Assembly (NCBI RefSeq): GCF_000282135.1
Contig: NZ_AKJW01000059.1
Location: 62,001-126,000 of the forward strand
Length of the DNA stretch: 64,000 nucleotides
Origin: Herbaspirillum sp. CF444
Lineage (GTDB): Bacteria > Pseudomonadota > Gammaproteobacteria > Burkholderiales > Burkholderiaceae_D
Direction of reading: 5' to 3'
Position numbers and translations under genes: made by a program. Under the pieces are notes generated by a model that had not been told where the DNA came from, ran no database searches, and was given only the letters and a program-made list of their open reading frames with translations. Shown one piece after another: positions 23,615 to 32,184 of the stretch; position 1 is the stretch's first letter, and every line of letters begins with the position of its first letter.

Positions 23615-24408
23615 AAATTACCGTATTTACGAGCAATCAGCCTCGCCATATTTCGCTGATCAACAAACTGGCAGCCATAAGCGAAACGGTTTATGCCATA
23701 CAGGAGTGCAATACGGTATTTCCCGGTCAAGTTGCCGATTTTTTTAAGAAATCGGAGGTGATGCAGGCATATTTTGCCAATGTCATGCGGGCAGAAAAGA
23801 AGATTTTCGGTGATCTTTCATTTTTTGGGAAGAATGTGAAATTGCTTCCAATTAAAAGCGGAGACTTGAATTTTCTGTCCGAGCGTCAGCTTTCTGAGGC
23901 GCTTGACTCAGATGTCTTCATCGTCTTTGGCGCTAGTTATATCAAGGGGTGGTTGATCGACTTCTTGGTCGGAAAAGAGGCGATCAATATACATATGGGG
24001 TTGTCTCCCTTTTATCGGGGTTCTTCATGCAATTTCTGGGCTGTGTACGACGGTCGGCCAGAATTGGTCGGTGCGACAATTCATATGCTGTCTAAGGGGT
24101 TGGATAGTGGGCCGATGTTATTTCATGCGTTACCATTGCTGGCAGAAGATGCAGATCCGTTCGAATTTACAATGAAGGCTGTTGATGTTGCACAAACATC
24201 GCTAGTTGAGCGGATAGAGTCGGGAGAGATACGTCAGTTTGAACGCGTACCACAAGATAGGGCATTAGAGATCAGATATACAAGAAATATGGATTTCAAT
24301 GATGATGTCGCTTTGAGATTTCTTCAAAGAAATATCGGTTATGAGGAGTTGAAGAGCATATTGGATTCTGTAAAACGTCCTACGCTTTTGATGCCGTTTT
24401 ATGCATAG
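23611..24408 (+). CDS. Sugar N-formyltransferase-like protein (Fmt/ArnA/WbkC superfamily)
   Basis: 265 residues. The formyltransferase core is clear: INIHMGLSPFYRG around residue 127 (Asn and His of the catalytic triad), FWAVYDGRPELVGATIHML, and the Asp in GLDSGPML. This matches the N10-formyl-tetrahydrofolate-dependent formyltransferases. The N-terminus MKITVFTSNQPRH is short and soluble. The long C-terminal domain of methionyl-tRNA formyltransferase is missing, so a sugar or small-molecule amine is the likely acceptor. It follows the deacetylase with a 4-bp overlap, suggesting it formylates the amine that the deacetylase exposes. Confidence 0.82.
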   Translation: MKITVFTSNQPRHISLINKLAAISETVYAIQECNTVFPGQVADFFKKSEVMQAYFANVMRAEKKIFGDLSFFGKNVKLLPIKSGDLNFLSERQLSEALDSDVFIVFGASYIKGWLIDFLVGKEAINIHMGLSPFYRGSSCNFWAVYDGRPELVGATIHMLSKGLDSGPMLFHALPLLAEDADPFEFTMKAVDVAQTSLVERIESGEIRQFERVPQDRALEIRYTRNMDFNDDVALRFLQRNIGYEELKSILDSVKRPTLLMPFYA

Positions 24409-24666
24409 GGAGGCTGTCGCCGATGATGCCGCCCTGAGTAGATATTGTTGAGTTATTTTTTGTGTCTGTGTCGCAAGCGCTGCGCGATGAGGGAATCAGA
24501 TTTTATCTGGAACCAATGGTCGAGGGACATCATTCTCGCGAGGTAAAAGCGCATGAAGCTCCCTGCCTAATAGCAGATTGGCACAGTAAAAGGTAAAGAC
24601 GGGGAGGTAATGGGCGGGGGAGTGTGTTTCTCCCAAGGGCGGCAACAGGTTTTTTTGGGGGAAAAG
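24409..24666. other. Non-coding spacer before tRNA-Leu
   Basis: About 260 bp of intermediate base composition with no supportable gene. Short open frames here are not preceded by ribosome sites. I found no duplicate of the tRNA 3' end and no integrase remnant. Confidence 0.5.
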
Positions 24667-24696
24667 AAAAATGCACCCCGAAAGGTGCATTTTTAA
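24667..24696 (-). terminator. Terminator of tRNA-Leu
   Basis: AAAATGCACC, loop CCGAA, AGGTGCATTTTT: a compact hairpin 12 bp past the CCA end with a T tract on the minus strand. Confidence 0.85.
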
Positions 24697-24707
24697 GCGA
24701 AAAATTT

Positions 24708-24794
24708 TGGTGCCGGGAGCCGGAATCGAACCGGCACGGTGTCACCACCGCGGGATTTTGAGTCCCGTGCGTCTACCTATTCCGCCATCCCGGC
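24708..24794 (-). tRNA. tRNA-Leu (anticodon CAA)
   Basis: 87 nt on the minus strand, with the long variable arm of a leucine tRNA and an encoded CCA end. The acceptor stem is GCCGGGA with TCCCGGC. The anticodon stem CGGGA/TCCCG holds the loop CTCAAAA, giving anticodon CAA (reads TTG). The T-loop is GGTTCGATTCC. The 3' end faces the AT-rich gene set at 20890-24408, and tRNA 3' ends are common insertion sites. Confidence 0.95.
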
Positions 24795-24808
24795 AACGCA
24801 AGACCGCG

Positions 24809-24837
24809 ATTATGACGGATTTTGACTAGGCGAGCAA
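24809..24837 (-). promoter_or_regulatory. Promoter of tRNA-Leu
   Basis: On the minus strand: -35 TTGCTC (24832-24837), exactly 17 bp, -10 CATAAT (24809-24814), ending 14 bp before the tRNA. Confidence 0.65.
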
Positions 24838-24932
24838 GAGCCCCCTGCAATTTTGCGCATGCCGCGTTGCGACGCAAACAGGTATCATCGCCGCTTGATA
24901 GAAAAATGTCGGAGTATGCGGCATCTGAATGC

Positions 24933-26888
24933 ATGTTGAAGATTCGAGAAATTTTGTTGGGCAAGGCGCTGGACCCGCTAAAAAGCGAGACGCGCCATTC
25001 GTTGGCGCTGGTGGCGTTTTTGGCGTGGGTGGGACTGGGGGCCGATGGTTTGTCGTCGTCAGCCTATGGTCCTGAGGAAAGTTTTCGCGCGCTGGGTGAG
25101 CACACCCATCTGGGCCTTTACCTTGCGCTGGCGACGGCGCTGACCGTCTTCATCATCGCGCTGGCCTACAACCAGGTCATCGAATTGTTTCCCACCGGCG
25201 GCGGCGGTTATCGCGTGGCGACCAAGCTGGTCGGTCCCTATTTCGGTCTTGTTTCCGGCGTTGCGCTGATCCTCGACTATGTCTTGACGATCGCCATTTC
25301 GATCGCCTCCGGCGTCGACGCGCTGGCGTCCTTGCTGCCGCTCGGCTTTCAGGATTACAAGCTGTGGGCCGAAGCCTTCTTCATCGGCATGCTGATCGTG
25401 CTGAATCTGCGCGGACTGAAAGAAGCGATCCGGTTCCTGCTGCCTGTCTTCCTCGGTTTCGTCGCGACCCATCTGGTGCTGATCGTCTATGGCATCTTCG
25501 TCCACGTGGAATATCTGCCGGCGCTGGTGCCTTCCACGCTCGGCGACACCGGCACGCTGGCGCAGAATATCGGCTGGGCCGGTGTGGCGAGCATGCTGCT
25601 GCTGGCGTATTCGCAGGGCGGCGGTACTTACACCGGCCTGGAAGCGGTTTCCAACAACGTCAACATCTTGGCCGAACCGCGCGTGCGCACCGGCAAGGTG
25701 ACGATGATTTACATGGCCTTGTCGCTGGCGTTTACGGCGGCCGGGATCTTCCTGCTGTATCTGTTGTGGGATGCGCGCCATGTCAACGGCGAGACGCTCA
25801 ATGCGACCACGTTCCGGCTGATCATCGACAGCATGGGCAGCGGCAGCAAGTGGCTCAACGATATCCTGCTGGCGGTGGTGCTGGCGTTCGAAGCGGGTTT
25901 GCTGTTCGTCGCCGCCAACACCGGCTTCCTCGGCGGCCCGGCGGTGCTGTCGAACATGGCGGCGGATTCCTGGGTGCCGCATAAATTCCGCTATCTGTCG
26001 ACGCGGCTGGTCACGCAGAACGGCATCCTGGTCATGGGCATCGCGGCCCTGATCATTCTGTTCTGGACGCAGGGCAGCGTGACGCTACTGATCGTGCTGT
26101 ATTCCATCTCGGTATTCCTGACGTTTGCGATTTCGTTGTTCGGCCTGTGCCGCTACTGGTGGCGGCATCGTCGTCATCTGGCGCACTGGAAGCGGCGTTT
26201 CGTGCTGTCGCTGGCCGGTTTCCTGATCTGCGCGGCTATCCTGTCGGTCTTGCTGGTCGAGAAGCTGTTTGAAGGCGGCTGGGCCACGGCGGTCATCATT
26301 GCCGGCATTTCCGCGCTGTGCATTTATATCCGCAATCACTATCGCGATACCAAGGAAGCGATCCGTTCCGTCGATCAGATTTTTTCCAGCCAGCCCTTCG
26401 GCATCAACATGGAAGCGATCGTGCCCGATCCGGTCAACCAGACCGCGGTCTTCATCGTCGGCACCTCGCGCGGTGGCGGTTTGCATGCCTTGTTGTGGGT
26501 GCAGCGGATGTTCCCGGCGTATTTCAAGAACTTCATCTTCGTCAATGCGCGCACCGTCGATTCGCACGCTTACGGCGGCGAGGGCGCGGTCGAGCAGATG
26601 CGCGCGGAAGCGAATGCGACCTTGCAGTTCTTCGTGGATTTTTGCCGCAGCCACGGCATGGCGTCGGCTTCTTTCCTGGGCTTCGGCACCGATGCCGTGC
26701 AGGAAGTCAGCAGGCTTTGCCACGACATCAGCAAGCAATATCCGAATGCGATTTTCTTCACCAGCAAGCTGATTTTCGAGCAGGACAACTGGTTCATCCG
26801 GCTATTGCACAACCAGGCGGCGCTGGCGATTCAGCGCAGGCTGCATTTCGACGGTTTGCAGATGGTGATTCTGCCGATGAAGGTGTGA
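24933..26888 (+). CDS. APC-superfamily permease (amino acid or potassium, KimA/YdaO-like)
   Basis: 651 residues if started at 24933 (MLKIREILLGKALDPL); an ATG at 24906 is also possible. About twelve membrane helices fill residues ~20-510, and the first helix GLGADGLSSSAYGPEE has the unwound GxG signature of APC proteins. A soluble C-terminal domain of about 150 residues follows (FIVGTSRGGGLHALLWVQRMFP), as in KimA-type potassium importers; amino-acid transport is the other possibility. It stands alone, converging with the small gene at 26895. Confidence 0.78.
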   Translation: MLKIREILLGKALDPLKSETRHSLALVAFLAWVGLGADGLSSSAYGPEESFRALGEHTHLGLYLALATALTVFIIALAYNQVIELFPTGGGGYRVATKLVGPYFGLVSGVALILDYVLTIAISIASGVDALASLLPLGFQDYKLWAEAFFIGMLIVLNLRGLKEAIRFLLPVFLGFVATHLVLIVYGIFVHVEYLPALVPSTLGDTGTLAQNIGWAGVASMLLLAYSQGGGTYTGLEAVSNNVNILAEPRVRTGKVTMIYMALSLAFTAAGIFLLYLLWDARHVNGETLNATTFRLIIDSMGSGSKWLNDILLAVVLAFEAGLLFVAANTGFLGGPAVLSNMAADSWVPHKFRYLSTRLVTQNGILVMGIAALIILFWTQGSVTLLIVLYSISVFLTFAISLFGLCRYWWRHRRHLAHWKRRFVLSLAGFLICAAILSVLLVEKLFEGGWATAVIIAGISALCIYIRNHYRDTKEAIRSVDQIFSSQPFGINMEAIVPDPVNQTAVFIVGTSRGGGLHALLWVQRMFPAYFKNFIFVNARTVDSHAYGGEGAVEQMRAEANATLQFFVDFCRSHGMASASFLGFGTDAVQEVSRLCHDISKQYPNAIFFTSKLIFEQDNWFIRLLHNQAALAIQRRLHFDGLQMVILPMKV

Positions 26889-26894
26889 GGTTTT

Positions 26895-27296
26895 TTATTT
26901 GAGGCTGCAAATGGATTTGATCATTTGTGCGCCTGTCGAGCCGGGCACCGTGTCTTGCAACTTGACGTCGCCGTAGGCGAGGTAAGGGGAGAACAGAGCG
27001 CTGCCCTGAGCGTCTGCCTTGGCATACATGGTGCGGCTGCCGAACCCGATTTGCTTGTCGTCGCAATCAAAATAGGTGACGGAGATTTCGGACAAATAAT
27101 ACTTGCCATGACCTTGCAGCGCTTGCGGTTTGTTCCAGTTCAGCAAGACGTTTGCCCGCAGGACGCCACGGGTGCGGGTAATGCTGGTTTTATCGACGAA
27201 AAAAGTACCGAAGTCGTTGTCGCCGAGCAATGACCATTGCGCAGCAAAAACCTGGTTCGACACCAGCAGCAACGCCAGCACAGCAAATTTCATCAT
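26895..27296 (-). CDS. Surface-adhesin-E-like periplasmic protein
   Basis: 133 residues with a signal peptide (MKFAVLALLLVSNQVFA) followed by a single small domain typical of the surface-adhesin protein E family (QWSLLGDNDFGTFFVDKTSI at the start, a Tyr-rich YYLSEISVTYFDCDD segment and two Cys). The start MMKF at 27296 has ACGGGAC ahead; a longer open frame upstream lacks a signal peptide. Function in this family is mostly unknown. It converges with the APC permease with a 6-bp gap. Confidence 0.65.
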   Translation of the reverse strand: MMKFAVLALLLVSNQVFAAQWSLLGDNDFGTFFVDKTSITRTRGVLRANVLLNWNKPQALQGHGKYYLSEISVTYFDCDDKQIGFGSRTMYAKADAQGSALFSPYLAYGDVKLQDTVPGSTGAQMIKSICSLK

Positions 27297-27651
27297 GTCC
27301 CGTTCAGTCAATACGGTGAGTGTGTTGGGCGATGTTTCAGGAAAACATAAACGCCAGCATGGCGACGTCATCTTCCAGCATGATCAGCAAGGTGACCGAC
27401 CACAGCAGCGCATGTGCACTCAATGTCGCCGTGAAATACGTCAATCGAACCTTCATCTTGATGGAAAACGTCTGCTTATTTTAAGCGGCAAATGCTAACA
27501 CGGCATGACAGCGCTGTATTTCGGAAAATGCCGATGATGCAAAAAAGCCGACGATCGCGAAGGATTCGCCGGCCGGGACTTGACACATTTGACGATGCGC
27601 AGGTAATCGCGCTGCCGATGAGCGCGATCCGCACCGTCTGATTTCCGGGGA
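27297..27651. other. Non-coding stretch of about 355 bp
   Basis: It holds the promoter area of the small periplasmic gene and, at 27541-27573, the terminator of the tartrate/D-malate dehydrogenase gene. No further gene is supported. Confidence 0.5.
27541..27573 (-). terminator. Terminator downstream of the tartrate/D-malate dehydrogenase
   Basis: On the minus strand GCCGGCGA pairs with TCGTCGGC (one wobble), then TTTTTT. It lies 79 bp past the stop of the dehydrogenase. Confidence 0.7.
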
Positions 27652-28728
27652 TCAGATGGCGGCGGCGATCGCCTTGCCGACTCCCGTCGTGTCGCCTGTG
27701 CCGCCGAGGTCGGGCGTCTTCGGTCCGTCGACCAGCACCTTTTCGATGGCGGCCAGGATGGCGTCGTGCGCTTGCTTGTATTTCGGATTGCCGTTGCCGA
27801 GGAAGTCCAGCATCATCGCGCCGGACCAGATCGTGGCGACCGGGTTGGCGATGTTCTTGCCGGCGATATCGGGCGCGGAGCCATGTACCGGCTCGAACAG
27901 CGACGGCATCTTGCGGTCGGGGTTGATGTTGGCCGACGGCGCGATGCCGATGGTGCCGGCGCAGGCCGGTCCGAGGTCGGACAGGATGTCGCCGAACAGA
28001 TTGGGCGCCACCACCACGTCAAAGCGCTGCGGGTTCAGCACGAAATGCGCGGTCAGGATGTCGATGTGGTACTTGTCCCATTTGACGTCGCCGTAGTTTT
28101 TCCCCATGGCTTCGACGCGCTCGTCCCAGTAGGGCATGGTGACGGCGATGCCGTTGGATTTGGTGGCGGACGTCAAGTGCTTCTTCGGACGGCTTTGCGC
28201 CAGGTCGAAGGCGTACTTCAGGATGCGGTCGACGCCATGGCGCGTGAACACCGATTCCTGGATCACGACTTCGCGGTCGGTGCCTTCGTACATGCGGCCG
28301 CCGATGGAAGAGTATTCGCCCTCGGTGTTTTCGCGCACGACGTAGAAATCGATGTCGCCGGGTTTGCGGCCGGCCAGCGGGCAGGGCACGCCGGGCATCA
28401 GGCGCACCGGGCGCAGGTTGACGTAGAGGTCGAACTCGCGGCGGAACTTCAGCAGCGAACCCCACAGCGACACGTGATCCGGCACCGTGGCCGGCCAGCC
28501 GACCGCGCCGAAGAAGATTGCTTCGAATCCCTTCAACTGATCGAACCAGTCGTCCGGCATCATCTTGCCGTGCTGGGCATAGTAGCCGCAGTGGGCCCAG
28601 TCGAAATGGGTGTACTCGATCTCGATGTCGAATTTCCTGGCCGCCGCGTCGACGGCGCGCAAGCCTTCGGGGATGACTTCCTGGCCGATGCCGTCGCCGG
28701 CGATCACGGCTACTTTATGTCTGGTCAC
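27652..28728 (-). CDS. Tartrate dehydrogenase/decarboxylase or D-malate dehydrogenase
   Basis: 358 residues, the length of the isopropylmalate/isocitrate dehydrogenase family. N-terminal VAVIAGDGIGQEVIPEG, the Arg-rich substrate pocket FDLYVNLRPVRLMPG and ENTEGEYS, and the metal-binding Asp residues in FGDILSDLG and the HGSAPDIAGKN loop are all clear. The sequence is closer to the TtuC/DmlA branch than to LeuB, whose substrate loop differs. It oxidises tartrate or D-malate with NAD and decarboxylates to glycerate or pyruvate. It stands alone, 78 bp downstream of the regulator at 28807, with the same orientation. Confidence 0.82.
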   Translation of the reverse strand: MTRHKVAVIAGDGIGQEVIPEGLRAVDAAARKFDIEIEYTHFDWAHCGYYAQHGKMMPDDWFDQLKGFEAIFFGAVGWPATVPDHVSLWGSLLKFRREFDLYVNLRPVRLMPGVPCPLAGRKPGDIDFYVVRENTEGEYSSIGGRMYEGTDREVVIQESVFTRHGVDRILKYAFDLAQSRPKKHLTSATKSNGIAVTMPYWDERVEAMGKNYGDVKWDKYHIDILTAHFVLNPQRFDVVVAPNLFGDILSDLGPACAGTIGIAPSANINPDRKMPSLFEPVHGSAPDIAGKNIANPVATIWSGAMMLDFLGNGNPKYKQAHDAILAAIEKVLVDGPKTPDLGGTGDTTGVGKAIAAAI

Positions 28729-28806
28729 GGTGCGTTCTCCTTTAAAAGGAAATCATACCGTTATTGCCGGCGCTGCGTCTTGCCGCGTTTCGGGGCTCAG
28801 TCAAAC

Positions 28807-29874
28807 TCAGCCGAACGCTTCCTGCAGGCTCTGGATCTTGCCGGTGTCGGCGCCGTCGTAACCGGCCAGATCGTCAACCACGTTGCGGAACGCCGGCGAC
28901 TGCAGGATATTGACCACGGCCTGCACCAGCGGATCGTTGAGCGAGGCCGTGGGCAGGGCAAAGAAATAACGCTCGCGCACCAACGGGATGAAATCGAGGC
29001 CGAAACGCTGCGCTGCCGTCTGCACGCCGAAGCCGACATCTGCCATGCCGCTGGCGATGAAGGCTGCTACCGCGGAGTGCGTGAACTCGGTGTTTTCGAA
29101 ACCGTTGATCTTCTTGTGCGAGATGCCTTGTCCGGCCAACATCAGCTCCAGCAGCATGCGGGTGCCGGAACCGGCTTCGCGGTTGACGAAGCGCAGGTCG
29201 CTGCGGGTGAGGTCGGACAAATCGCGGATCTGTTTGGGATTGCCGGGCGCGACGAACAGGCCCTGATTGCGCACCGCCAGATGGATCAGGCAATCGCTGC
29301 GCTTGTTGAGCCATTTGGCATAGGTCGCGATGGCCGGTTTTTCGAATTCTCCCAGCGGCACGTGGAACCCGGCCAGGTCGCATTCCTGGCGCGACAATGC
29401 CGCCACGGCGTCGGTGCTGTGGCGATAGCGCACTTCCACCGGCAGCTTGGCCTGGTTGAATTGATTGAGCAGGGCGGCGACGGCGAAGCCGTGGCTGGCG
29501 TTCAGGCGCACGGTCTTGGATTTGCCTTCGACGGTTTTGCCCAGTTCGATTTCCAATTCCGAGGCCAGGCTGTCCAGTGTCGGCGACAAGCGCGCGCTGA
29601 CCATGCGGTCGGCCCATAATAATTTGCTCGCAAACGGCGTCAGGGTAGTGCCGCGACCGCGGCCGCTCGCGATAAGGCTGTGGCCGAACAATTGTTCCGA
29701 GGTGCGCAGCAGACCCCATGCATGACGGTAAGAGTGCCGCAACTGCTCTGCGCCTTTGGCGATCGATCCGCTCTGCTGGATCGCTGTCAGCAGATTCAGC
29801 AACTCGGTCGTGTCGAGGGGGGCTTCTTCTCCGTGAGCGATTTCCCAGTGAGGTTTGATGCGAACTTTATACAT
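28807..29874 (-). CDS. Regulator with ModE-like DNA-binding and periplasmic-binding-like domains
   Basis: 355 residues. Residues about 22-85 form a ModE/LysR-type winged helix (LLTAIQQSGSIAKGAEQLRHSYRHAWGLL), and about 120-350 form a PBP-like domain (RLNASHGFAVAALLNQFNQA; FVNREAGSGTRMLLELML). Such proteins often sense molybdate or a metabolite; the molybdenum enzyme formate dehydrogenase is encoded divergently. It could correspond to FdsR, the regulator described for fds operons of Cupriavidus, but I cannot confirm identity. It is divergent from the oxalate/formate antiporter; the 163 bp between them are shared regulatory DNA. Confidence 0.75.
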   Translation of the reverse strand: MYKVRIKPHWEIAHGEEAPLDTTELLNLLTAIQQSGSIAKGAEQLRHSYRHAWGLLRTSEQLFGHSLIASGRGRGTTLTPFASKLLWADRMVSARLSPTLDSLASELEIELGKTVEGKSKTVRLNASHGFAVAALLNQFNQAKLPVEVRYRHSTDAVAALSRQECDLAGFHVPLGEFEKPAIATYAKWLNKRSDCLIHLAVRNQGLFVAPGNPKQIRDLSDLTRSDLRFVNREAGSGTRMLLELMLAGQGISHKKINGFENTEFTHSAVAAFIASGMADVGFGVQTAAQRFGLDFIPLVRERYFFALPTASLNDPLVQAVVNILQSPAFRNVVDDLAGYDGADTGKIQSLQEAFG

Positions 29875-29878
29875 GATA

Positions 29879-29900
29879 AATATGAAATAAATAGCATATT
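29879..29900. promoter_or_regulatory. Inverted repeat in the regulator/antiporter intergenic region
   Basis: AATATG, 10 bp, CATATT is a perfect 6+6 repeat directly in front of the regulator start. A -10-like TATAAT (30001-30006) lies nearer the antiporter start. It is a candidate autoregulatory operator. Confidence 0.4.
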
Positions 29901-30037
29901 GAGAGCGATGGATTTCAATGATACCTTCGCAATAGAGCGTGTACTACATAAAAACTATAGGTAAATATTTGCATAAATAGCCGAATTCTTTCGGGTTGCA
30001 TATAATTGCCGTTCTACAACATCAAAAGGAGGGAATA

Positions 30038-31684
30038 ATGGCCTTCGATTTCCTGCAAAAGGAACACACCATCGCCAAGCCTGGCTTCAATCGTTGGCTG
30101 GTTCCGCCGGCGGCACTCGCAATTCACCTGTGTATCGGCATGGCCTACGGTTTCTCCGTATTCTGGCTGCCTTTGTCCAAATCTCTCGGCATCAAGGAGT
30201 CGATCGCCTGCGCGCCGGGCAGCGGCTTTTTCGACCAGGTGTTCTCCACTACCTGCGACTGGAAGATTTCCATGCTGGGCTGGATGTACACCATGTTCTT
30301 CGTCCTGCTCGGCGTTTCCGCCGCGATCTGGGGCGGTTGGCTTGAACGCGCCGGTCCGCGCAAGGCCGGCGTGGTGTCGGCATTATGCTGGTGCGGCGGT
30401 CTGCTGATTTCCGCGTTCGGGGTCTATACCCACCAGATCTGGCTCATGTGGCTGGGGTCGGGCGTCATCGGCGGCGTCGGTCTCGGTCTCGGCTATATCT
30501 CGCCGGTGTCGACGCTGATCAAATGGTTCCCGGACCGTCGCGGCATGGCCACCGGCATGGCGATCATGGGCTTCGGCGGCGGCGCGCTGGTCGGCAGCCC
30601 GCTGGCCGACAAGCTGATGAAACACTTCGCTACCCCGACATCGGTCGGCGTATGGGAAACCTTCGTCGCGATGGCAGTCATCTATTTCATCTTCATGATG
30701 GCCGGCGCCCTGGGTTACCGTGTTCCGCCGAGCGGCTGGAAGCCGGCAGGCTGGACGCCGCCGGTTGCTGCCAACACCAACACCATGATCACCCAAAACC
30801 ACGTGCACGTGAGCAAGGTCTGGGGCATTCCTCAGTTCTGGCTGGTGTGGCTGGTGCTGTGTCTGAACGTGTCGGCCGGCATCGGCGTGATCGGCATCGC
30901 TTCGCCGATGCTGCAGGAAGTATTCGGCGGCCATTTGTTGGGTGTGAACGTCGGTTTCAGCGATCTGTCGGTTGAGCAAAAAGCGGCGATCGCGGCGATT
31001 GCCGCGGGCTTCACCGGTCTGATCAGTCTGTTCAACATCGGTGGTCGTTTTGTCTGGGCGTCGTGCTCCGACTTCTTCGGCCGCAAGATGACTTACGTGA
31101 TCTTCTTCGTGCTCGGCTTCATCCTGTACGTCAGCCTGCCATGGTCGGCCAAAGCCGGCAGCATCGCGCTGTTCGTCGGTGCAGTCTGCATCATCCTGTC
31201 GATGTACGGCGGCGGTTTTGCAACGGTGCCTGCTTACCTGGCTGACTTGTTCGGTACGCAAATGGTCGGTGCGATCCACGGTCGCCTGCTGACTGCATGG
31301 GCAACCGCCGGCATCCTGGGGCCCGTCGTTGTGAACTACATGCGTGAATACCAGCTGTCGCTGGGCATGCCGCGCGACCAGGTCTACAACACCACGATGT
31401 ACATCCTGGCAGGCATGCTGGTGCTGGGTCTGATCTGCAACCTGCTGGTCCGCCCGGTCGCTGCGAAGCATTTCATGACGCCGGAAGAGCTGGCTCGCGA
31501 AAAGCAACTGGCGCATGAGAAGTCGTCGTCGGATAACACTGCAACGTTGTCGGACGCCGAGCTGTCGCAAGTCGGCCGCGGCGGCAATCCTGCGCTGATC
31601 GGTGCAGCATGGTTGGCAGTCGGTATTCCTCTGGTGTGGGGCGTTGCCCTGACGCTGCAAAAAACTGCGGTGTTGTTCAAGTAA
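30038..31684 (+). CDS. MFS oxalate/formate antiporter-like transporter (OxlT family)
   Basis: 548 residues with twelve membrane helices. The strong Shine-Dalgarno AAAGGAGGGA sits 4 bp ahead of the ATG at 30038. It has the OxlT-family look, e.g. CIGMAYGFSVFWLPLSKSLG, GGVGLGLGYISPVSTLIKWFPDRRGMATG, and a C-terminal extension after residue ~470 (EELAREKQLAHEKSSS) rich in charged residues. It is followed by a small membrane protein and the whole formate dehydrogenase operon, so formate import or export is likely its job. Note an insertion with two Cys (ACAPGSGFFDQVFSTTCDW) in the loop between helices 1 and 2. Confidence 0.85.
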   Translation: MAFDFLQKEHTIAKPGFNRWLVPPAALAIHLCIGMAYGFSVFWLPLSKSLGIKESIACAPGSGFFDQVFSTTCDWKISMLGWMYTMFFVLLGVSAAIWGGWLERAGPRKAGVVSALCWCGGLLISAFGVYTHQIWLMWLGSGVIGGVGLGLGYISPVSTLIKWFPDRRGMATGMAIMGFGGGALVGSPLADKLMKHFATPTSVGVWETFVAMAVIYFIFMMAGALGYRVPPSGWKPAGWTPPVAANTNTMITQNHVHVSKVWGIPQFWLVWLVLCLNVSAGIGVIGIASPMLQEVFGGHLLGVNVGFSDLSVEQKAAIAAIAAGFTGLISLFNIGGRFVWASCSDFFGRKMTYVIFFVLGFILYVSLPWSAKAGSIALFVGAVCIILSMYGGGFATVPAYLADLFGTQMVGAIHGRLLTAWATAGILGPVVVNYMREYQLSLGMPRDQVYNTTMYILAGMLVLGLICNLLVRPVAAKHFMTPEELAREKQLAHEKSSSDNTATLSDAELSQVGRGGNPALIGAAWLAVGIPLVWGVALTLQKTAVLFK

Positions 31685-31708
31685 TTTGTAGGCAAGCAGC
31701 TTGGAAGT

Positions 31709-31744
31709 TAAAGCAGCAAGTAAAGCAGCAAGTAAAGCAGCAAG
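31709..31744 (+). repeat. 12-bp tandem repeat, three copies
   Basis: TAAAGCAGCAAG occurs three times head to tail, 25 bp after the antiporter stop. It directly abuts the terminator-like hairpin. It is too short and too few to be a CRISPR array. Confidence 0.85.
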
Positions 31745-31783
31745 GCTGCCGTGAGAGCAACGACTCCGCGGCAGCTGGTTTTA
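31745..31783 (+). terminator. Terminator-like hairpin after the antiporter
   Basis: GCTGCCG pairs with CGGCAGC around a 17-nt loop, then TGGTTTTA. Moderate; it may only partly separate the antiporter from the fds genes. Confidence 0.55.
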
Positions 31784-31833
31784 CCCCGTAGTGTTCTGGT
31801 CCAACCCGATGCATTTTGACAGGCAGGGAGAAC

Positions 31834-32109
31834 ATGAAATCGCTAGATCATCCATCGATCGGACAGCGTGCCGCGACGCTCTTCAGCGCAGCGCCTGCAC
31901 CTCTGATTGTTTGCCTCATCTTTGTCGCTGCAGTCCTTGCAGTCGCGCTCTGCAGTATCTTCTTTCCCCGGTTTTTGAGCTTTGCCATGCCGTTTGTGCA
32001 GGCAGGGATCGTCATATCCATCGCCGCCGGCTTGTTGTCGGCAGGGCGTAATAAAGCATTGCAGCTACGCCGCCGTTTCGTCCCGATAAAGATCCGGCGA
32101 CGAGACTAG
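31834..32109 (+). CDS. Small two-helix membrane protein, function unknown
   Basis: 91 residues from the ATG at 31834 with GCAGGGAGAA ahead. Two hydrophobic segments (about residues 26-45 and 50-71) are followed by a strongly basic tail (RNKALQLRRRFVPIKIRRRD). It has no domain I recognise. It sits between the antiporter and fdsG, so it may help the membrane part of formate handling, but that is only position. Confidence 0.6.
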   Translation: MKSLDHPSIGQRAATLFSAAPAPLIVCLIFVAAVLAVALCSIFFPRFLSFAMPFVQAGIVISIAAGLLSAGRNKALQLRRRFVPIKIRRRD

Positions 32110-32184
32110 GCGTATTTTTCCATGGCCCGGCCAGATAAAAAGTACAAACCGGGGCCGGACCGCAGTTCAGCAGGAGATGGAACA

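Noticed and set aside
24496..24748. Short open frames overlapping the tRNA and its terminator
   Set aside because: They cross the tRNA or terminator and have no ribosome site.
27766..29619. A 617-codon plus-strand open frame across the dehydrogenase and regulator genes
   Set aside because: It spans two well-supported minus-strand genes and their spacer, and its protein has no recognisable domain.
31709..31744. CRISPR array
   Set aside because: Three contiguous 12-bp units without spacers and no cas genes; it is an ordinary tandem repeat.
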